DNA of 64,000 bases from Sphaerolaimus hirsutus (GCA_964036195.1 OZ038451.1:14016529-14080528); one strand, 5' to 3'. Shown: positions 51,346-63,539, numbered from the stretch's first letter. The notes: generated by a model from the sequence alone, not told the origin. Numbers and translations are program-made.

Positions 51346-53910
51346 AATATTTCAAAAAATCACTATCATCAATCCACAAATGCATCAATTCACAATTTTC
51401 AATTTTTTAGCCCCAGGGGTTAGACTTAAAAAGTTATGGTAATGTAGAGTAGAAATGGAGTGCACATCTCAAATCAGTGCAATAAAAAACCCACAAATGC
51501 ATCATTTCACAAATTGAAAGTTTTTGTGCCCAGGGGTTCATTATCAGGGTTTTAGTAATGTGGTGTCAAAATGGAGTGCATATTTGAAATCGCTACAATC
51601 AGAAACCCACAAACACATCATTTTATGATTTGAAAATTTTTGGCCCTGGGGGTTCATTTTCAGGGTTATGGTAATGTAGTGTCAGAATGAAGTGCATATT
51701 TCAAATCAAGGCAATCAAAAAGCCACAAATGCATCATTTCACAATTTCTAATTTATTAGCCCCATGGGTTCAATTTAAGGCTTACAGTAATGTAGAGTTG
51801 AAATTGAGTCATTTCAAATCAGTGCAATTAGAAACCTGCAAAATGCATCATTTCACAATAAGAAATTATTGGGTCTAGGGGTTCAATTTCAGGGTTTTAG
51901 TAATGTAGTGTCAAAATGGAGTGCATATTTGAAATCGCTACAATCAGAAACCCACAAATGCATCATTTTATGATTTGAAAGTTTTTGGCTTAGGGGGTTT
52001 ATTTTTATGGTTATGGTAATGTAGTGTGAAAATGAAGTGCATATTTCAAATGAGTGAAATCAGAAACCTGAAAATTTATGATTTCACAAATTGAAAGTTT
52101 TTGGCTCCAGAGGTTCATTTTCAGGGTTATGGTTATGTAGTTTTCAGGGTTATGTAGTGTCAAAATGGATTGCATATTTCAAATCAGTGCAATTAGAAAC
52201 CCACATCAAATCATTTCACAATTTCTAATTTTTTAAGCCCTGGGCATATTTGAAATTGCTACACTCAGAAACCCACAAATCCATCATTTTATGGTTTGAA
52301 AGTTTTTGGCCCAGGGGGTTCATTTTTAGGGTTATGGTAATGTAGTATCAAAATGAAGTGCATATTTCAAATGAGTGCTTTCAGAAACCCGAAAATGCAT
52401 CATTTCTCAAATTGAAAGTATTTGGCCCCATGGGTTCATTTTTAGGGTTATGGTAATGTAGTGTCAAAATGGAGTGCATATATCAAATTGGTGCAATCAG
52501 AGACCCAAATTTGAAATCAGTGCAATCAGAAACCCAAAAATGAATGATTTCACAAATTGAAAGTTTTTGGCTCCAGAGCTTCATTTTCAGGGTTATGGTT
52601 ATGTAGTTTTCAGGGTTATGTAGTGTCAAAACAGAGTGCATATTTCAAATCAGTGCAATTAGAAACCCACATTGAATCATTTCACAATTTCTAATTTTTT
52701 AAGCCCTGGGCATATTTGAAATCGCTACACTCAGAAACCCACAAATCCATCATTTTATGGTTTGAAAGTTTTTGGCCCAGGGGGTTCATTTTAGGGTTAT
52801 GGTAATGTAGTGTCAAAATGAAGTGCATATTTCAAATGAGTGCTATCAGAAACCCAAAAATGCATCATTTCTCAAATTGAAAGTATTTGGCCCCATGGGT
52901 TCATTTTTAGGGTTATGGTAATGTAGTGTCAAAATGGAGTGCATATATCAAATTGGTGCAATCAGAGACCCAAATTTTAAATCAGTGCAATCAGAAACCC
53001 AAAAATGAATGATTTCACAAATTGAAAGTTTTTGGCTCCAGAGGTTCATTTTCAGGGTTATGGTTATGTAGTTTTCAGGGTTATGTAGTGTCAAAACAGA
53101 GTGCATATTTCAAATCAGTGCAATTAGAAACCCACATTGAATCATTTCACAATTTCTAATTTTTTAAGCCCTGGGCATATTTGAAATCGCTACACTCAGA
53201 AACCCACAAATCCATCATTTTATGGTTTGAAAGTTTTTGGCCCAGGGGGTTCATTTTAGGGTTATGGTTATGTAGTGTCAAAATGAAGTGCATATTTCAA
53301 ATGAGTGCAATCAGAAACCCGAAAATGCATCATTTCTCAAATTGAAAGTATTTAACCCCATGGGTCCATTTTGAGGGTTATGGTAATGTAGTGTCAAAAT
53401 GGAGTGCATGTATCAAATCAGTGCAATCAGAAACCCAAATTTGAAATCAGTGCAATCAGAAACCCAAAAATGCATCATTTCACAAATTGAAAGTTTTTGG
53501 CCCCAGTGGTTCATTTTCAGGGTTATGGTAATGTAGTGTCAAAATGAAGTGCATATTTCAAATGAGTGCAATCAGAAACCCAAAAATGCATCATTTCTCA
53601 AATTGAAAGTATTTGGCCCCATGGGTTCATTAACGGGTTATGGTAATGTAGTGTCAATGGAGTGCATATATCAAATCAGTGCAATCAGAAACCTAAATTT
53701 GAAATCAGTTCAATCAGAAACCCAAAATTGCATCATTTCACAAATTGAAAGTTTTTGGCCCCAGTGGTTCATTTTCAGGGTTATGGTAATGTAGTGTCAA
53801 AATGGAGTGCATTATATATCAAATCAGTGTAATTAGAAACCCACAATGCATCATTTCACAATTTGAAAGTTTTGGCCCTGGGGGCCTCACTTAAGGATTA
53901 TGGTAATGTT
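51346..53910. repeat. 116-117-bp satellite array with about 466-bp higher-order unit
   Basis: The word GGTTATGGTAATGTAGTGTC recurs about every 116-117 bp, with conserved GTGCATATTTCAAATCAGTG, AATCAGAAACCCA, TGCATCATTTCACAA and GAAAGTTTTTGGCCCC. There are about 22 monomers. In the middle, the variant containing TTATGTAGTTTTCAGGG returns at about 52140, 52605 and 53070, a higher-order period of about 466 bp (four monomers). AT-rich and non-coding. Confidence 0.9.
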
Positions 53911-54115
53911 ATTGTTAACTCCCATAAACTCAGCCCCTAATTTGGCAAACACCCACCAACTCAACTCCCATAAACTCGGCCTCTAATTTGTGAACTTGTG
54001 TCAACAGCCCCTTATTTTTAAACTTCTGTCAACTCAACCCTAATTTATAAACACCCATCAACTCAACCCTGAATTGTAAACTCAGCCCCTAAAAACTCAA
54101 GTCAACCCCCTATAC
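53910..54115. repeat. TAAACTCAGCCCCTAATTTG minisatellite, right flank
   Basis: About six degenerate units of 25-30 bp (AACTCAGCCCCTAATTTG) follow the satellite and match the short array at 51280-51345. Confidence 0.7.
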
Positions 54116-54446
54116 ATGTGCAATTGCATTCTTGGGAAGCAACTTTGCCATCTACTAACCCTGTTTGTCAAGATTGTGGATCGTGTTTGTAAAGGGCATT
54201 TGTACTAATAAATAGTGACTGCATTGTGTGCAAAAACACACACGAATTGGGCACAATGATGCCTGTGATTGTGTGTCCTATCTTTTACATTAGGCATACC
54301 TAGCACGCAATTCTTTCACAATTGTATATGTTTTGATGACGATAAGGCGGTGAAAAATCCTCTCAAATTGCGCATTATACGCGCGTAATTTGAGCAAATA
54401 AATAATAGAATTCAGGTGCCAGCTTTTGGAGTCAAAATGCGACGCA

Positions 54447-54932
54447 CGTGTATTCAGTGGCGTAGCCAGGATTTTTGAGCGGGGGGGGGGCGGATTGTTT
54501 ACGGGGCTCTGCGAACGGGGGGGGGGCGGCGCCCCCCCCCCTAAAATTTGACCGCTATAGTAAGGAACTTGCGCCATTGCGCTGGCGCCATTCGTAGGTG
54601 CCACGCCATGGCGTTGGCGCCATTCGTAGGCGCTGAGCCATGGCGCCATTGGCGCCACAGACTGCTGTAAATGTATGCATTTTACATACATATACAGCGA
54701 CATGGACGCAAATGAGAGCATTTTCACACAGCTTGAGGCAATCGCGACCTGTGAAGTAAAAATGGCTGTGCTGTCAAGCAAAAATGCGCGCTTGCGCGCA
54801 AAATTTTTGAAAATTGCCCCCAAAATCGTTGAACCAGAACACATTTCCTGACATTTCCATGTCTCACCCCGGAAGGGGGGGGGGGCGGCCGCCCCCCCCG
54901 CCCCCCCCCCTGGCTACGCCACTGCGTGTATT
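54447..54932. mobile_element. hAT MITE (CAGTGGCGTAGCC ends) with perfect 8-bp target duplication
   Basis: Element 54455-54924 starts CAGTGGCGTAGCCAGG and ends CTGGCTACGCCACTG. It is flanked by CGTGTATT at 54447-54454 and 54925-54932. It is the close sibling of 16019-16448, sharing the GGCGCC core and terminal G/C tracts. Confidence 0.9.
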
Positions 54933-56190
54933 TATGCAAGTGAAGAAGTTTTAAGTAAATATGTCACAACACGAGCAGGAGTTGATTCTGCGCTTTGTCA
55001 AGTGACAAATCAAGTGTCAGTAAAGAATTTGGGGGGTTATTTAAGGGAGGTATATTTTCCTCACTCTTATAAGTTTAAGAGAGGGAATTTATCGAGGAGG
55101 GTTGTTCGGGCAAATACTGTATATCAAACTGATGTGTTTATTGCTCGCTGCCATTTCACCTGACATTTGAGCATTCTTCTACACTTCGCCGGCAATGGAA
55201 ACTTGTCACTTGACATGATGTTCAATTGTCCCCGGGTATGGTCCAGTTCACACAACATCAGAACATTCCATCTCAGAAAGTGTGTCACTGCCATTCAGGT
55301 GTACATTTGGGAGAACAATGCAACGAGATGCTAGCCAAGTGGTTTAAGAGTAAATCCACAGCGAATCGATTTGAATACATATGTACAATTGTGTTGGTCA
55401 AACGAATGCAAAAAAATAGTTACGTTGAATTTTTTGCACACCTTTCAAAATTAATAAAAAGCGGTGCCGATTTCAGGCTTTTCGGGATCAGGAAAGTTCA
55501 TTCAGTTGAGTACCTCATTAGTGATTACAGAGAAAAAAATCTGTTCCTAACTTTTGGCTGAGGGCCAACTTTTTACATTTTCGATAGTCATTTTAGAAAA
55601 AGGTCACAATGTCAAAAACATGCACAAACTACAAATGCATACACATGTTATTGTGCTGCTGTGAAATCATGTAAATACCTATTTAAGTACCAAAAATGCG
55701 GTAATTATTTTGTTGTTGCGACAACTATAACATCTAAAATACAAAAATGCGGCAACGCGGAAGACCACAAGAAAACGAGACAAAAATCAGCCACTGTTTC
55801 TGTACAAAACGGAAATGGCAGGCGATACGCTCTTTCCCAATGGGGAATAAAACATGCAATTTGCGCCCACCTGCACCGCACTAAATTCCACTGTAAGGTA
55901 AATATAAATATACACGCACCCATTTCTCACATGAACGCAGATTCAAATCAAGGAGATAGGTCGAATAAACCGCATAAGACACACTTCAACGATTTATCAA
56001 ACAATCAACTACTACAATCCCATACACAACTACAATCCACGTGCCACATTCAGCAGATTACGGTGGCCAAGCCACTAGCCAGCTTCCGGCGTGTCCGAAT
56101 ATAAAACCGCACTGGGAATGCACTGCGCGCGGGACTGGCGCGCACGCAAATGCGCGCTGGGACAACGCAAGGTCAACGTGATATTGGTAG
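54933..56190. other. No confidently recognised feature
   Basis: AT-rich sequence with a CCGTATTnC-like remnant at 55025-55125 (GGGGGGTTATTTAAGGG, GAGGAGGGTTGTTCGGGCAAATACTG). Open frames on both strands at 55660-56190 have no family motif that I know. Confidence 0.3.
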
Positions 56191-56348
56191 CGCTCGCTAC
56201 GCATGTGATTGTTTCTGGTTGGGGGGGGGGGGGGTTAATTGATAGGGTTTTTTGGGTGGTCGAATTTTGCGTGAGAAGTTTTGCGTTGCATGTTTTGCGT
56301 TGTTAAGATTGGAAGGTAAATATAATAGGAAAAAAGCTAGTTTGCTGA

Positions 56349-56990
56349 TTGAGTTAATCGAGATTCGCACCTGATTTTGAAGATTGATCAGACGCGATTT
56401 CAGTGAGTGACGAACACTGACAAAGATTATTATAACACTTGTTGTCCACTGAGACATTTCATGTAAATAAGCGAGATCGCCGAAACATAAGCCAATCACA
56501 ACCCTAATAAATGTACAAAATTGGGGCACAAACTGCACGGGGTCGCCAGCACTACGAATAAACACGCGGTAGTGACCACACACGCGGCACATCATCATGG
56601 TATTTATGCAGTACGTAGGGCCGCACAGCGTGCCTAAATGCAAACACGAGATTTGGAGCCTTAGCAATGATATTGAACGGTCACGCTAGCAAACACCGAA
56701 TTCCCATATAGCAATCATTAGTCCAAGCGCCGCTCCCAGACCCTGTAAAATGCCCTGTCAAATTGCAAAGATCGTTGGCCATTTTACATGACTTTTGACA
56801 CTTTGCATGACATTTTACATTTTATAGCGTCTATGAGTGCCCCCAGCGCATTACAAAGCGACGAACCAAGTGAACACACCCAACAAAGAACCAGACAGGT
56901 GCTATTGTCCGAGCAAATATTTCTATCCAGTAGGATGATACACAATACAGGGGCATGAATATTTACATAAATAGATGCCGGAAACCTGCA
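56349..56990 (-). CDS. Possible exons of a multi-pass membrane protein
   Basis: I do not recognise this gene. Minus-strand open segments at about 56990-56830 (hydrophobic, APVLCIILLD and LVLCWVCSLGSSLCNALG) and about 56627-56349 (CINTMMMCRVCGHYRVFI, FCTFIRVVIGLCFGDLAYL, TTSVIIIFVSVRHSLKSR) have good codon choice, pyrimidine-rich acceptors and a CAG|GTGCGA donor at 56349. The pattern of hydrophobic stretches suggests a membrane receptor or transporter. A degenerate introner-family sequence (56735-56840) lies between the two segments. Start, end and frame joins are not established, and it may not be a gene. Confidence 0.2.
56735..56840. mobile_element. Truncated introner-family copy
   Basis: CTCCCAGACCCTGTAAAATGCCCTG at one end and CATTTTATAGCGTCTATGAGTGCCCCCAG at the other are inverted, about 105 bp in total, half the normal length. 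Neither orientation gives a clean GT...CAG with CAG duplication, so this copy is not an intact introner. Confidence 0.6.
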
Positions 56991-56999
56991 CATACGAAC

Positions 57000-58860
57000 T
57001 GGGTCAAATGAGTGAAAATTCCAGATTAAACGATAACTTTATGCAGCGATGACCTAACCCGGATGATTTTCAAAATGGGCAGGTGCTCACTCGAAATTGA
57101 TAGGAAAACATTTACGACCACCTACCTAAATCAACAATTCATGGTCGTTAACTACTGAACGTCCACTGATGACCGTCACAGCGATGGTCACTTCCAATGA
57201 TAACAAGTGATCGACATTTTTTGATGGCCACCACAACGTGCACTTGTGGTAGCTATTCGATGCAATAAATATTATGAAATAGACATTCGCTTGCGTTAGT
57301 TTTAAAAACATTAAACCATAAGAGGGTTGAATGTTTGACAGAACTTTCTAAAAATCCCGAAAATTTGACACTGTTAATTTTTCATCATGTTAATGTCAAT
57401 CAATCATTTCCCGCAAAATCCAAAACGAGAAACACAATTAAATAGTATACCCAAAAACACCTAAATCAGAAATACTCCTCTAAATAGTTGCCACCACCAA
57501 GAGCGACAGTGAAAAATCAACCATCTATCAGCCTCTGCTTTGTCCGCCGGATCGATCCATGCAAATGGACATCCATGATCACAATGCATGATCGCACCCG
57601 GATCCAACCCCCAAAATGTATATCGCGCAATGGAATGACTGAAATATTATGCCAATTTCGACAGTGCGATGACAACTGCCAAGGTCGACCATAACTCGAT
57701 GCGGAATGGATCCGATCGATTGTGATTTTGGTTTGCGTTGTTGTGACGTTCGCGCCGATAAAAAACTTCACGTGAGTAAAAAGGCGTTTCTTTACACTCG
57801 CAGTGGCCTACTTTTGTGTTTATGTGATAGGCACCTTAATAAGGTGCCTATCGTAAATTATGTCAAAATGTCAAGTGCCATGTAAAATGGTAAGTTTTAG
57901 ACAGGTTCGGTAATCTGGAACTTCGTGTTGTTTGATATTTTTGTTATCACATGCCATCACGCACCGTGTCAAATGCCATATTTCGAACAAAGTTTCGAAT
58001 CCGTGGTAAACTAGCATGCAAAAGTTTCAAGTGACGTTCAAGTAACGTGACAAGTAAATGTTTAAGTTGCCTTTTAAGAATTTTACCTGTTCTCAAGCAG
58101 AACCTTAATCTAAAAGTTGTCACTTGACAGGGTCAATGGAAACTTGATAAACTTTTCAAAAGTAGAGGTTTACATGATAAATAGGTGAATCAAAACATGT
58201 CCACGATGTTCTGACGCGTTACGTGTGTAATTTGAGGGAATTTAAGAAAGGAGTGTGAAAGATGGCCGCACGCGTAGTTGTGAACTGGTTTGTGTGCTCA
58301 ACTTTATGTGCACTGTGAAAATTATCTACCTATTGATTTTCCCAACGTTATGTTTGAGAATTTATTTATGCATTTACAAGATTTAAGAAACCGCATTTAT
58401 TTACATATTTTGTCATTTGACTGATTTTCGAATAATCACAAAAGCCAACCGCCTCTGACACTTGATACGACAGTGTGCAAGAACTAATTCTATTATTGCG
58501 CTGTACAGATATCAACACGTGTAATTGGATGGAAATGTGACGCATTCATTTTTTATGCGAGTATTGACATTGAACCAATTTTTCTGATCAGAAATGTTCA
58601 GCGATGCGCGAAAGAATATACATGCACTATCAAAATATTCAATTTCGTCAATGTTCCGCTGATAACCACTCTTAAATTTGGCCACAAACTCACAAATATT
58701 CTTTTCATACTCAGTTCCTTCACAGCAATGTCTTCATATTTATTTACATAGCAGAGAATGACCAAACTAATCTAGTCACTTGATTCTTCACCCTGGTCAA
58801 TAGGCGGCAGGGCTTCCAACAACCTGTAGGTTCATAGGGTGAGAATATGAGGACATTGAA
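57000..58860. other. Intergenic DNA, mostly featureless
   Basis: AT-rich. The perfect 24-bp palindrome around GGCACCTTAATAAGGTGCC is at 57828-57851. TGTCAAGTGCCATGTAAAATGG near 57870 resembles introner sequence. No gene is recognised. Confidence 0.3.
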
Positions 58861-58869
58861 ACTATCAAA

Positions 58870-59112
58870 GTCGTATTTCCGCAAAATACCTCGCCCTAGA
58901 AATACCCCCCACCCAAAATGAGTGTAAAGAGAATGTAATAGCCAAAAACTGCATTGTGTAATGTGTGTAATTACGTCTGTGTACGTTACAACAAAGAATA
59001 AGTACTGGGAGTTCTGGTGAAAACATTCTGGTGAAATAATACCCCCCCCCCCGTCGAAATTTGCACTATGAAACAATCACCCCCCTGGGGGTATATTGAG
59101 GAAATACGGTAC
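58870..59112. mobile_element. CCGTATTTC-family element near the cereblon 3' end
   Basis: It starts CGTATTTCCGCAAAATACC and ends GGTATATTGAGGAAATACGG, followed by TA. C tracts and GTCGAAATTTGCACTATGAA lie in the middle. It sits about 120 bp beyond the cereblon stop codon. Confidence 0.65.
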
Positions 59113-59233
59113 ATAGATATACCTAAATATCAGCCACGCGAATCAGCACACGGGCGGGTTATCCCGTATCCAAATCAACTAGCAAACTTCTCAAATGCTG
59201 TCAACTTTCAAGATCCCATACCCCAGCCACATT

Positions 59234-62200
59234 TCACCAAAAAAACCCGACCCACCCGCGCCTGACAGGTACATCCAGATCGTGGTCACTGCCACTCGAG
59301 GCAGCTGGCCTCCTGACAGGTTGCCCAGTGGCTGCGCTAATCAGCTGCTCCACGTTGACCATGCTCGGCTTCAGCGCCGCCCTGGTCAAACCGTAGAATT
59401 TGGTGGGCCTCAAATTGGCTTTCATCAGAGCCGCGGTGAACATCCAGCCCAGGTGCGAGTCGCATGTGGAACATGTTATGATTGTCCACGCGTAGCTGTG
59501 GGGCGGGGTAAATGGGCTATGTGGAATTTATGTATCACATTAAAAATCAACATTGAAAGCGTTGGATAATTTAAAAGTCGGTAAATACCAGGTTAGGAAA
59601 ATCACAAATTGATATTGATGACAGCATTCGGTGTACAGAAACAGAGTCACGTATGAACATTAGGATAAAGAAATGCACCATAAAAGAACAGACAGAACAC
59701 TACACGTACCCGGGGAACCAACTGTTCTCTCTGGACGGACCTCCCTGGTTTCGAACATTTTTCGCCCTGTACACAGTCAGCATTTCGTGCACGTGCCCAC
59801 CTAAAAATCGAAAAAAAAGTTTCATACGGAAAATTTAAAAGTAAAAATGCACCAGATTGGCAACCGGGTAATAACCTGGGTTGACATAAGCAGCCATGGG
59901 TCCATCAACAGACATAGAAAAAATATCCGAGCGCATTGTGACTAGCGAGTAGCACCCGGCGCAGTTGTAGGCGGATGCCTGCGGGCGTAAGTTGCACTTA
60001 TTTGTGTAACGCATAAAAAAGATTGTCAAATGATAATGATCAAATAAATGATCACTTCATCATGTAAATACTTCAGGGCAGTTAGGTACTTCAAATTCAC
60101 TTTGAATGCAGTGCGGTTAGGTAAGATTTGTAGTGAATACACACGATTAAAGCCATGTGAGTGCACTCAAAAGGAGTGTACCATCACCTGAAAATCACTG
60201 TAATACAGTGAAACAGAGTTAATACAGTGAAAAATATTAACATTAAATTAAAAATTAAAGTTTTATCATAAGTATTACATATACGTTCTATACATTTTTT
60301 GTTGAATTTTCATATTTTTGGGGATGATTGTAAGAAGCTTTTTTTAAATAAAAACTTTCTCATATTATATATACTCCCTAAAAAGTCTCACGGTTCAAAC
60401 GTCCCGAAGGTCCAGCTATGGGAAAGTAAATACTGTGTAAATAATTCCGTAAATTTGCAAACGCCGCATCGCCAATAAGTTCCTCTAACCGATTCGAGTA
60501 ATTTGAGCTCCGTGCAGAGGCGGCGCAGCGTGCAGTCCACCTGCAGCAGGCCCAGCTTGGCCGTGTCGTCGATCGGCATGCAGCTCGCCAGCCAGAAACT
60601 GATAGCGTAATTGTGTTATTTACAATTTGACTCGATTTTTTTCCGGCCTTTGGTAGTTTTTTCTACCTCCCATATTCTTTGCGTGCATCTACAAAATTCT
60701 CAGCTAGTCGAAATCAAAGTAATTCGAATTGGCACATTGAAGAAAGAATCTTTAGCTTGGAATCTCGTTCACCTGAAATCTTCCGTATTCTCTGCCATCA
60801 GCCGCAGCTGCTCCTCGTCATACCAATCGCGCAGGGCGGCCACAATCCGCGACATGATGTATTCCTGAAATTCAGGGCAGCTCTATTTGTTAGATAACGA
60901 CAAAAACACTGCCCAGGGTATGTTCAATAGCTGAGGTGGCTGGCAGGTACTGTCAGTCGGCCCTACGCCTGTAGACATGTAAAACCGCTGGACATGTAGG
61001 TAAAAAATAGCCAAAATGGGTATATACCTAACCATGTTTATAGCCGAAAATAACGATTTTGAAATTGAAAATTGCCAGAATGGAGCACAAATCAAATGTC
61101 CTACCAGCCTGCCGAGACTCCAAAACGCACCAAACAGCCTTCACTCGCAAAAAGTCAAGCACAATAACAGCTCACCACATCATTCAACCTATACACAGCG
61201 GCCGGCCAGGCGGTCACTTGCGCAGCGGCGTACTTGCGCCGCCAGTCGACATGCTTGGCGCCAATTCGAAGGCGCGCCATGGAAGGCGACTCGGCGCAGC
61301 GCAGCGGGAAGCCCAGACGCACGTCGGGCCGGATGCGCACGCGACCCACCAGCGAGCTGCAGGGGGTGGAGGTGGGCATTCGGATGGAGTGAGAGCGAAT
61401 TTACAGGGTCTGATTGGGATGGCAGATTGATACTGAGTAGTGCAACGGGTTGGACACATGAGTGGGCGAAATCATAATCCCGAGAAACGGCCGGCTATTG
61501 TTACCTAGATCCAATACGATCAAGGTCATACATTCCCTTAACCGTCAATTTAAATCCCGAAAGCCAGGCCCATTTGCACTGCACCGCCATCACGAAGATT
61601 CAAATCATTTCAAAGATATTTCTAATACAATTTCAAAATTTTCAATTTTAAAAATTTTCATGATTTTTTTCAGATAATTTCAAATTTCGACAAAATTTCA
61701 AACGATTGAGTAGACTTGCACGATTCAACCCACCCGTCAATCAACCGCGTGGTATGCAACAATGTAAACCTCTGGCGACCCACAGCGAGCAGCTTGAGCG
61801 TGCTGATTTCGTGCTCATTGTTCTCCTTGAACGACAGCACCTGCGCCAAAGTGCCCACCGGCGCCAGTGCCGTCGCGCCGAGCGGACCGGATGGCGAACT
61901 TTCGGCGTCGAATCTTGGTGTGAAAGCGACTTGTCAAGGCCAGAGAGGCCAAAACCCGCTGCCCATGTAAACCCGCTGCCCGTGTAGACCCGGTGCACAT
62001 GTAGACCCGGTGCTCGGGGGCCAGATACGTATCAGGGTTTTGAGGGGAGAGGGCCTGTTTGTTTACTGAGCCCGGTTAAAGCTGAGCTCAGTCACCCCCC
62101 CCCCTCCATAAAATTTTACATACATGGTGACGGAATGCCGTCATGGCACTGGCACCATTGGCGTTGGCGCCAAAAATTGCTGATATGTAGGTAAATATAA

Positions 62201-63043
62201 ATACATACATATAGAAAGACCGGCACGCCATTCGGTGTATTTTAGAGAATTGACACTACGAGGACCGATTTACTTATAAAATACCTGTGCGATAGAAAAA
62301 TGCGGGAAAATGAACCTACATGTGCACCGGGTTTATATGCACACCGGCACAGGGTCCTTCAGAATCTACCTGATGCTGACAACGGCGAACATGGTCTTGC
62401 GGTCGATGATGCCGCGGAACATGGACACGGCCCTGGGGTGGAGCGACGTGAGCGGCAGCGTCCGGCCGGGCATGAGCACCACGTGCGGCACTGGGAACAG
62501 CGGCACGTTGTCCAACTGCTCGCCCGGCTCGTAGACCGTACGTTCTGCTACTAGGTCTTCCAAGTCGCCGCCGAGGTACTGGGGGAGCGGAAAATGCAGT
62601 GTACCAATTGCACATTTCACCCAATCGTAACTCCGCTAGCGTAAAATTCCCAAATTGTTCGAACAAATAAGTAGTCATAAATTTTCAACGAAAATTCACG
62701 CCAAGCGGATACTACCATTTTATTTTGTTCATCCCTGAAACTACTCGTCTTGCCACCAGGTGCCAGTCCCAGACGCTGTCAAGTGCCCTGTAAAATGTCT
62801 TGCAAAGTGTCAAAAGTCATTTAAAATGCCCTGTAAAATGGCAGCTCGGTTGCCATTTTGCAGGGTATTTTACATGACTTTTGACACTTTGCATTGACAT
62901 TTGACATTTTACAGGGTCTGTGACTGCCCTCGACTCGGTAGCGCATTTGCCCCAGCCGAACGAACTCTGTGCCTGGCTGGCATGGCCTTGTCGAAGGTGA
63001 CCTGCCGCCGCCGAGCAGAGTGTCTGGCAGCGCGCACGTCAAC
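59234..63043 (-). CDS. CRBN: Cereblon, CRL4 substrate receptor (9 exons, first exon not found)
   Basis: Cereblon binds DDB1 and recruits substrates to the CUL4 ubiquitin ligase; its CULT domain binds cyclic-imide degrons and thalidomide. Exons 5' to 3': 63043-62966, 62578-62370, 61913-61734, 61356-61189, 60880-60773, 60598-60490, 59978-59876, 59800-59710, 59495-59234 (TGA); 435 codons, all in phase. Markers: [23 protein letters not shown] domain [36 protein letters not shown], and a CULT domain with zinc pairs YNCAGC and TCSTC. It has [20 protein letters not shown] and the tri-Trp pocket NSWFPGYAW...GWMF. Human Val388 is Ile here and His378 is Asn. The N-terminal exon is missing from what I can read; the region to 64000 holds repeats. 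The tail after VPVRRG is unusual, and a donor at VQ-GTACCT could add another exon. Confidence 0.94.
62030..62215. mobile_element. hAT MITE fragment in a cereblon intron
   Basis: GTTTACTGAGCCCGG, a C tract, GGCACTGGCACCATTGGCG and a TACATACATATAG stretch match the interior of the CAGGGACGTA hAT family. The terminal repeats are absent. It lies in intron 61914-62369. Confidence 0.55.
62760..62931. mobile_element. Introner-family copy inside a longer cereblon intron
   Basis: On the plus strand it reads CAG|GTGCCAGTCCCAGACGCTG through a hairpin to GGGTCTGTGACTGCCCTC. The gene is on the minus strand, and the real intron (62965-62579) is larger, using other splice sites. The second CAG is lost. This is an inserted copy that is not acting as an exact intron. 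Confidence 0.7.
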
Positions 63044-63535
63044 CTGGCGACAATTGCGAAAGTTATAAATGTGACAAGTGGATTATAAACAGGGGACACG
63101 CCATGTCTGCCACCCAAATTCTGAGTCGGTGCCGGACGCCATATCTCCAGTTGTAGTGGGGGGATTTATTCGAAATTTTGAGGGCATATACTCGAAACCC
63201 ACCCACTACTATATACGGGCTGGGGAAGGTCGGCGACCCACCTGAGTGTGGGTCGCCGTATAAATGAATAGTTTTTTTGAAAAAATCGCTGTCCACGCGA
63301 GGTCCGCCACCCCTTGTTTTTTTGATAAAACGGGCTGCCAAACTAAAACTGTTGGGGGGAATTGATCGAAATTTTGAGGGGGTGTACACGACACCCCCAC
63401 TACTTTTCACGGAACGTTGAGCCCCCTGGCGACCCCCCTGACAGTGGACCGATGGAAAATAAAATGATATTTTTGAGAATTCGTTGTCCAGGTTTGGCAC
63501 TGGACAGTAAAAATAAAAATTACATTAGAATGTCC
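63044..63535. other. Sequence upstream of the cereblon exons, repeat-like
   Basis: Units GGGGGGATTTATTCGAAATTTTGAGGG (63157-63185) and GGGGGGAATTGATCGAAATTTTGAGGG (63353-63381) are two copies about 196 bp apart. Each is followed by CGAAACCCACC/CGACACCCCC and CACTACT, so this looks like a tandem or duplicated transposon fragment. I could not find the missing first cereblon exon. Confidence 0.45.
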
Positions 63536-63539
63536 CTTG

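Noticed and set aside
51346-53910. Regularly spaced repeats resembling a CRISPR array
   Set aside because: There are no constant spacers or cas genes; the repeats are head-to-tail 116-bp satellite monomers in an animal genome.
62760-62931. Introner acting as a cereblon intron
   Set aside because: The gene is on the other strand, the real intron is longer and uses other splice sites, and the second CAG is missing.
63063-63500. 145-codon minus-strand open frame upstream of cereblon
   Set aside because: It runs through duplicated CGAAATTTTGAGGG repeat units and shows no cereblon N-terminal features.
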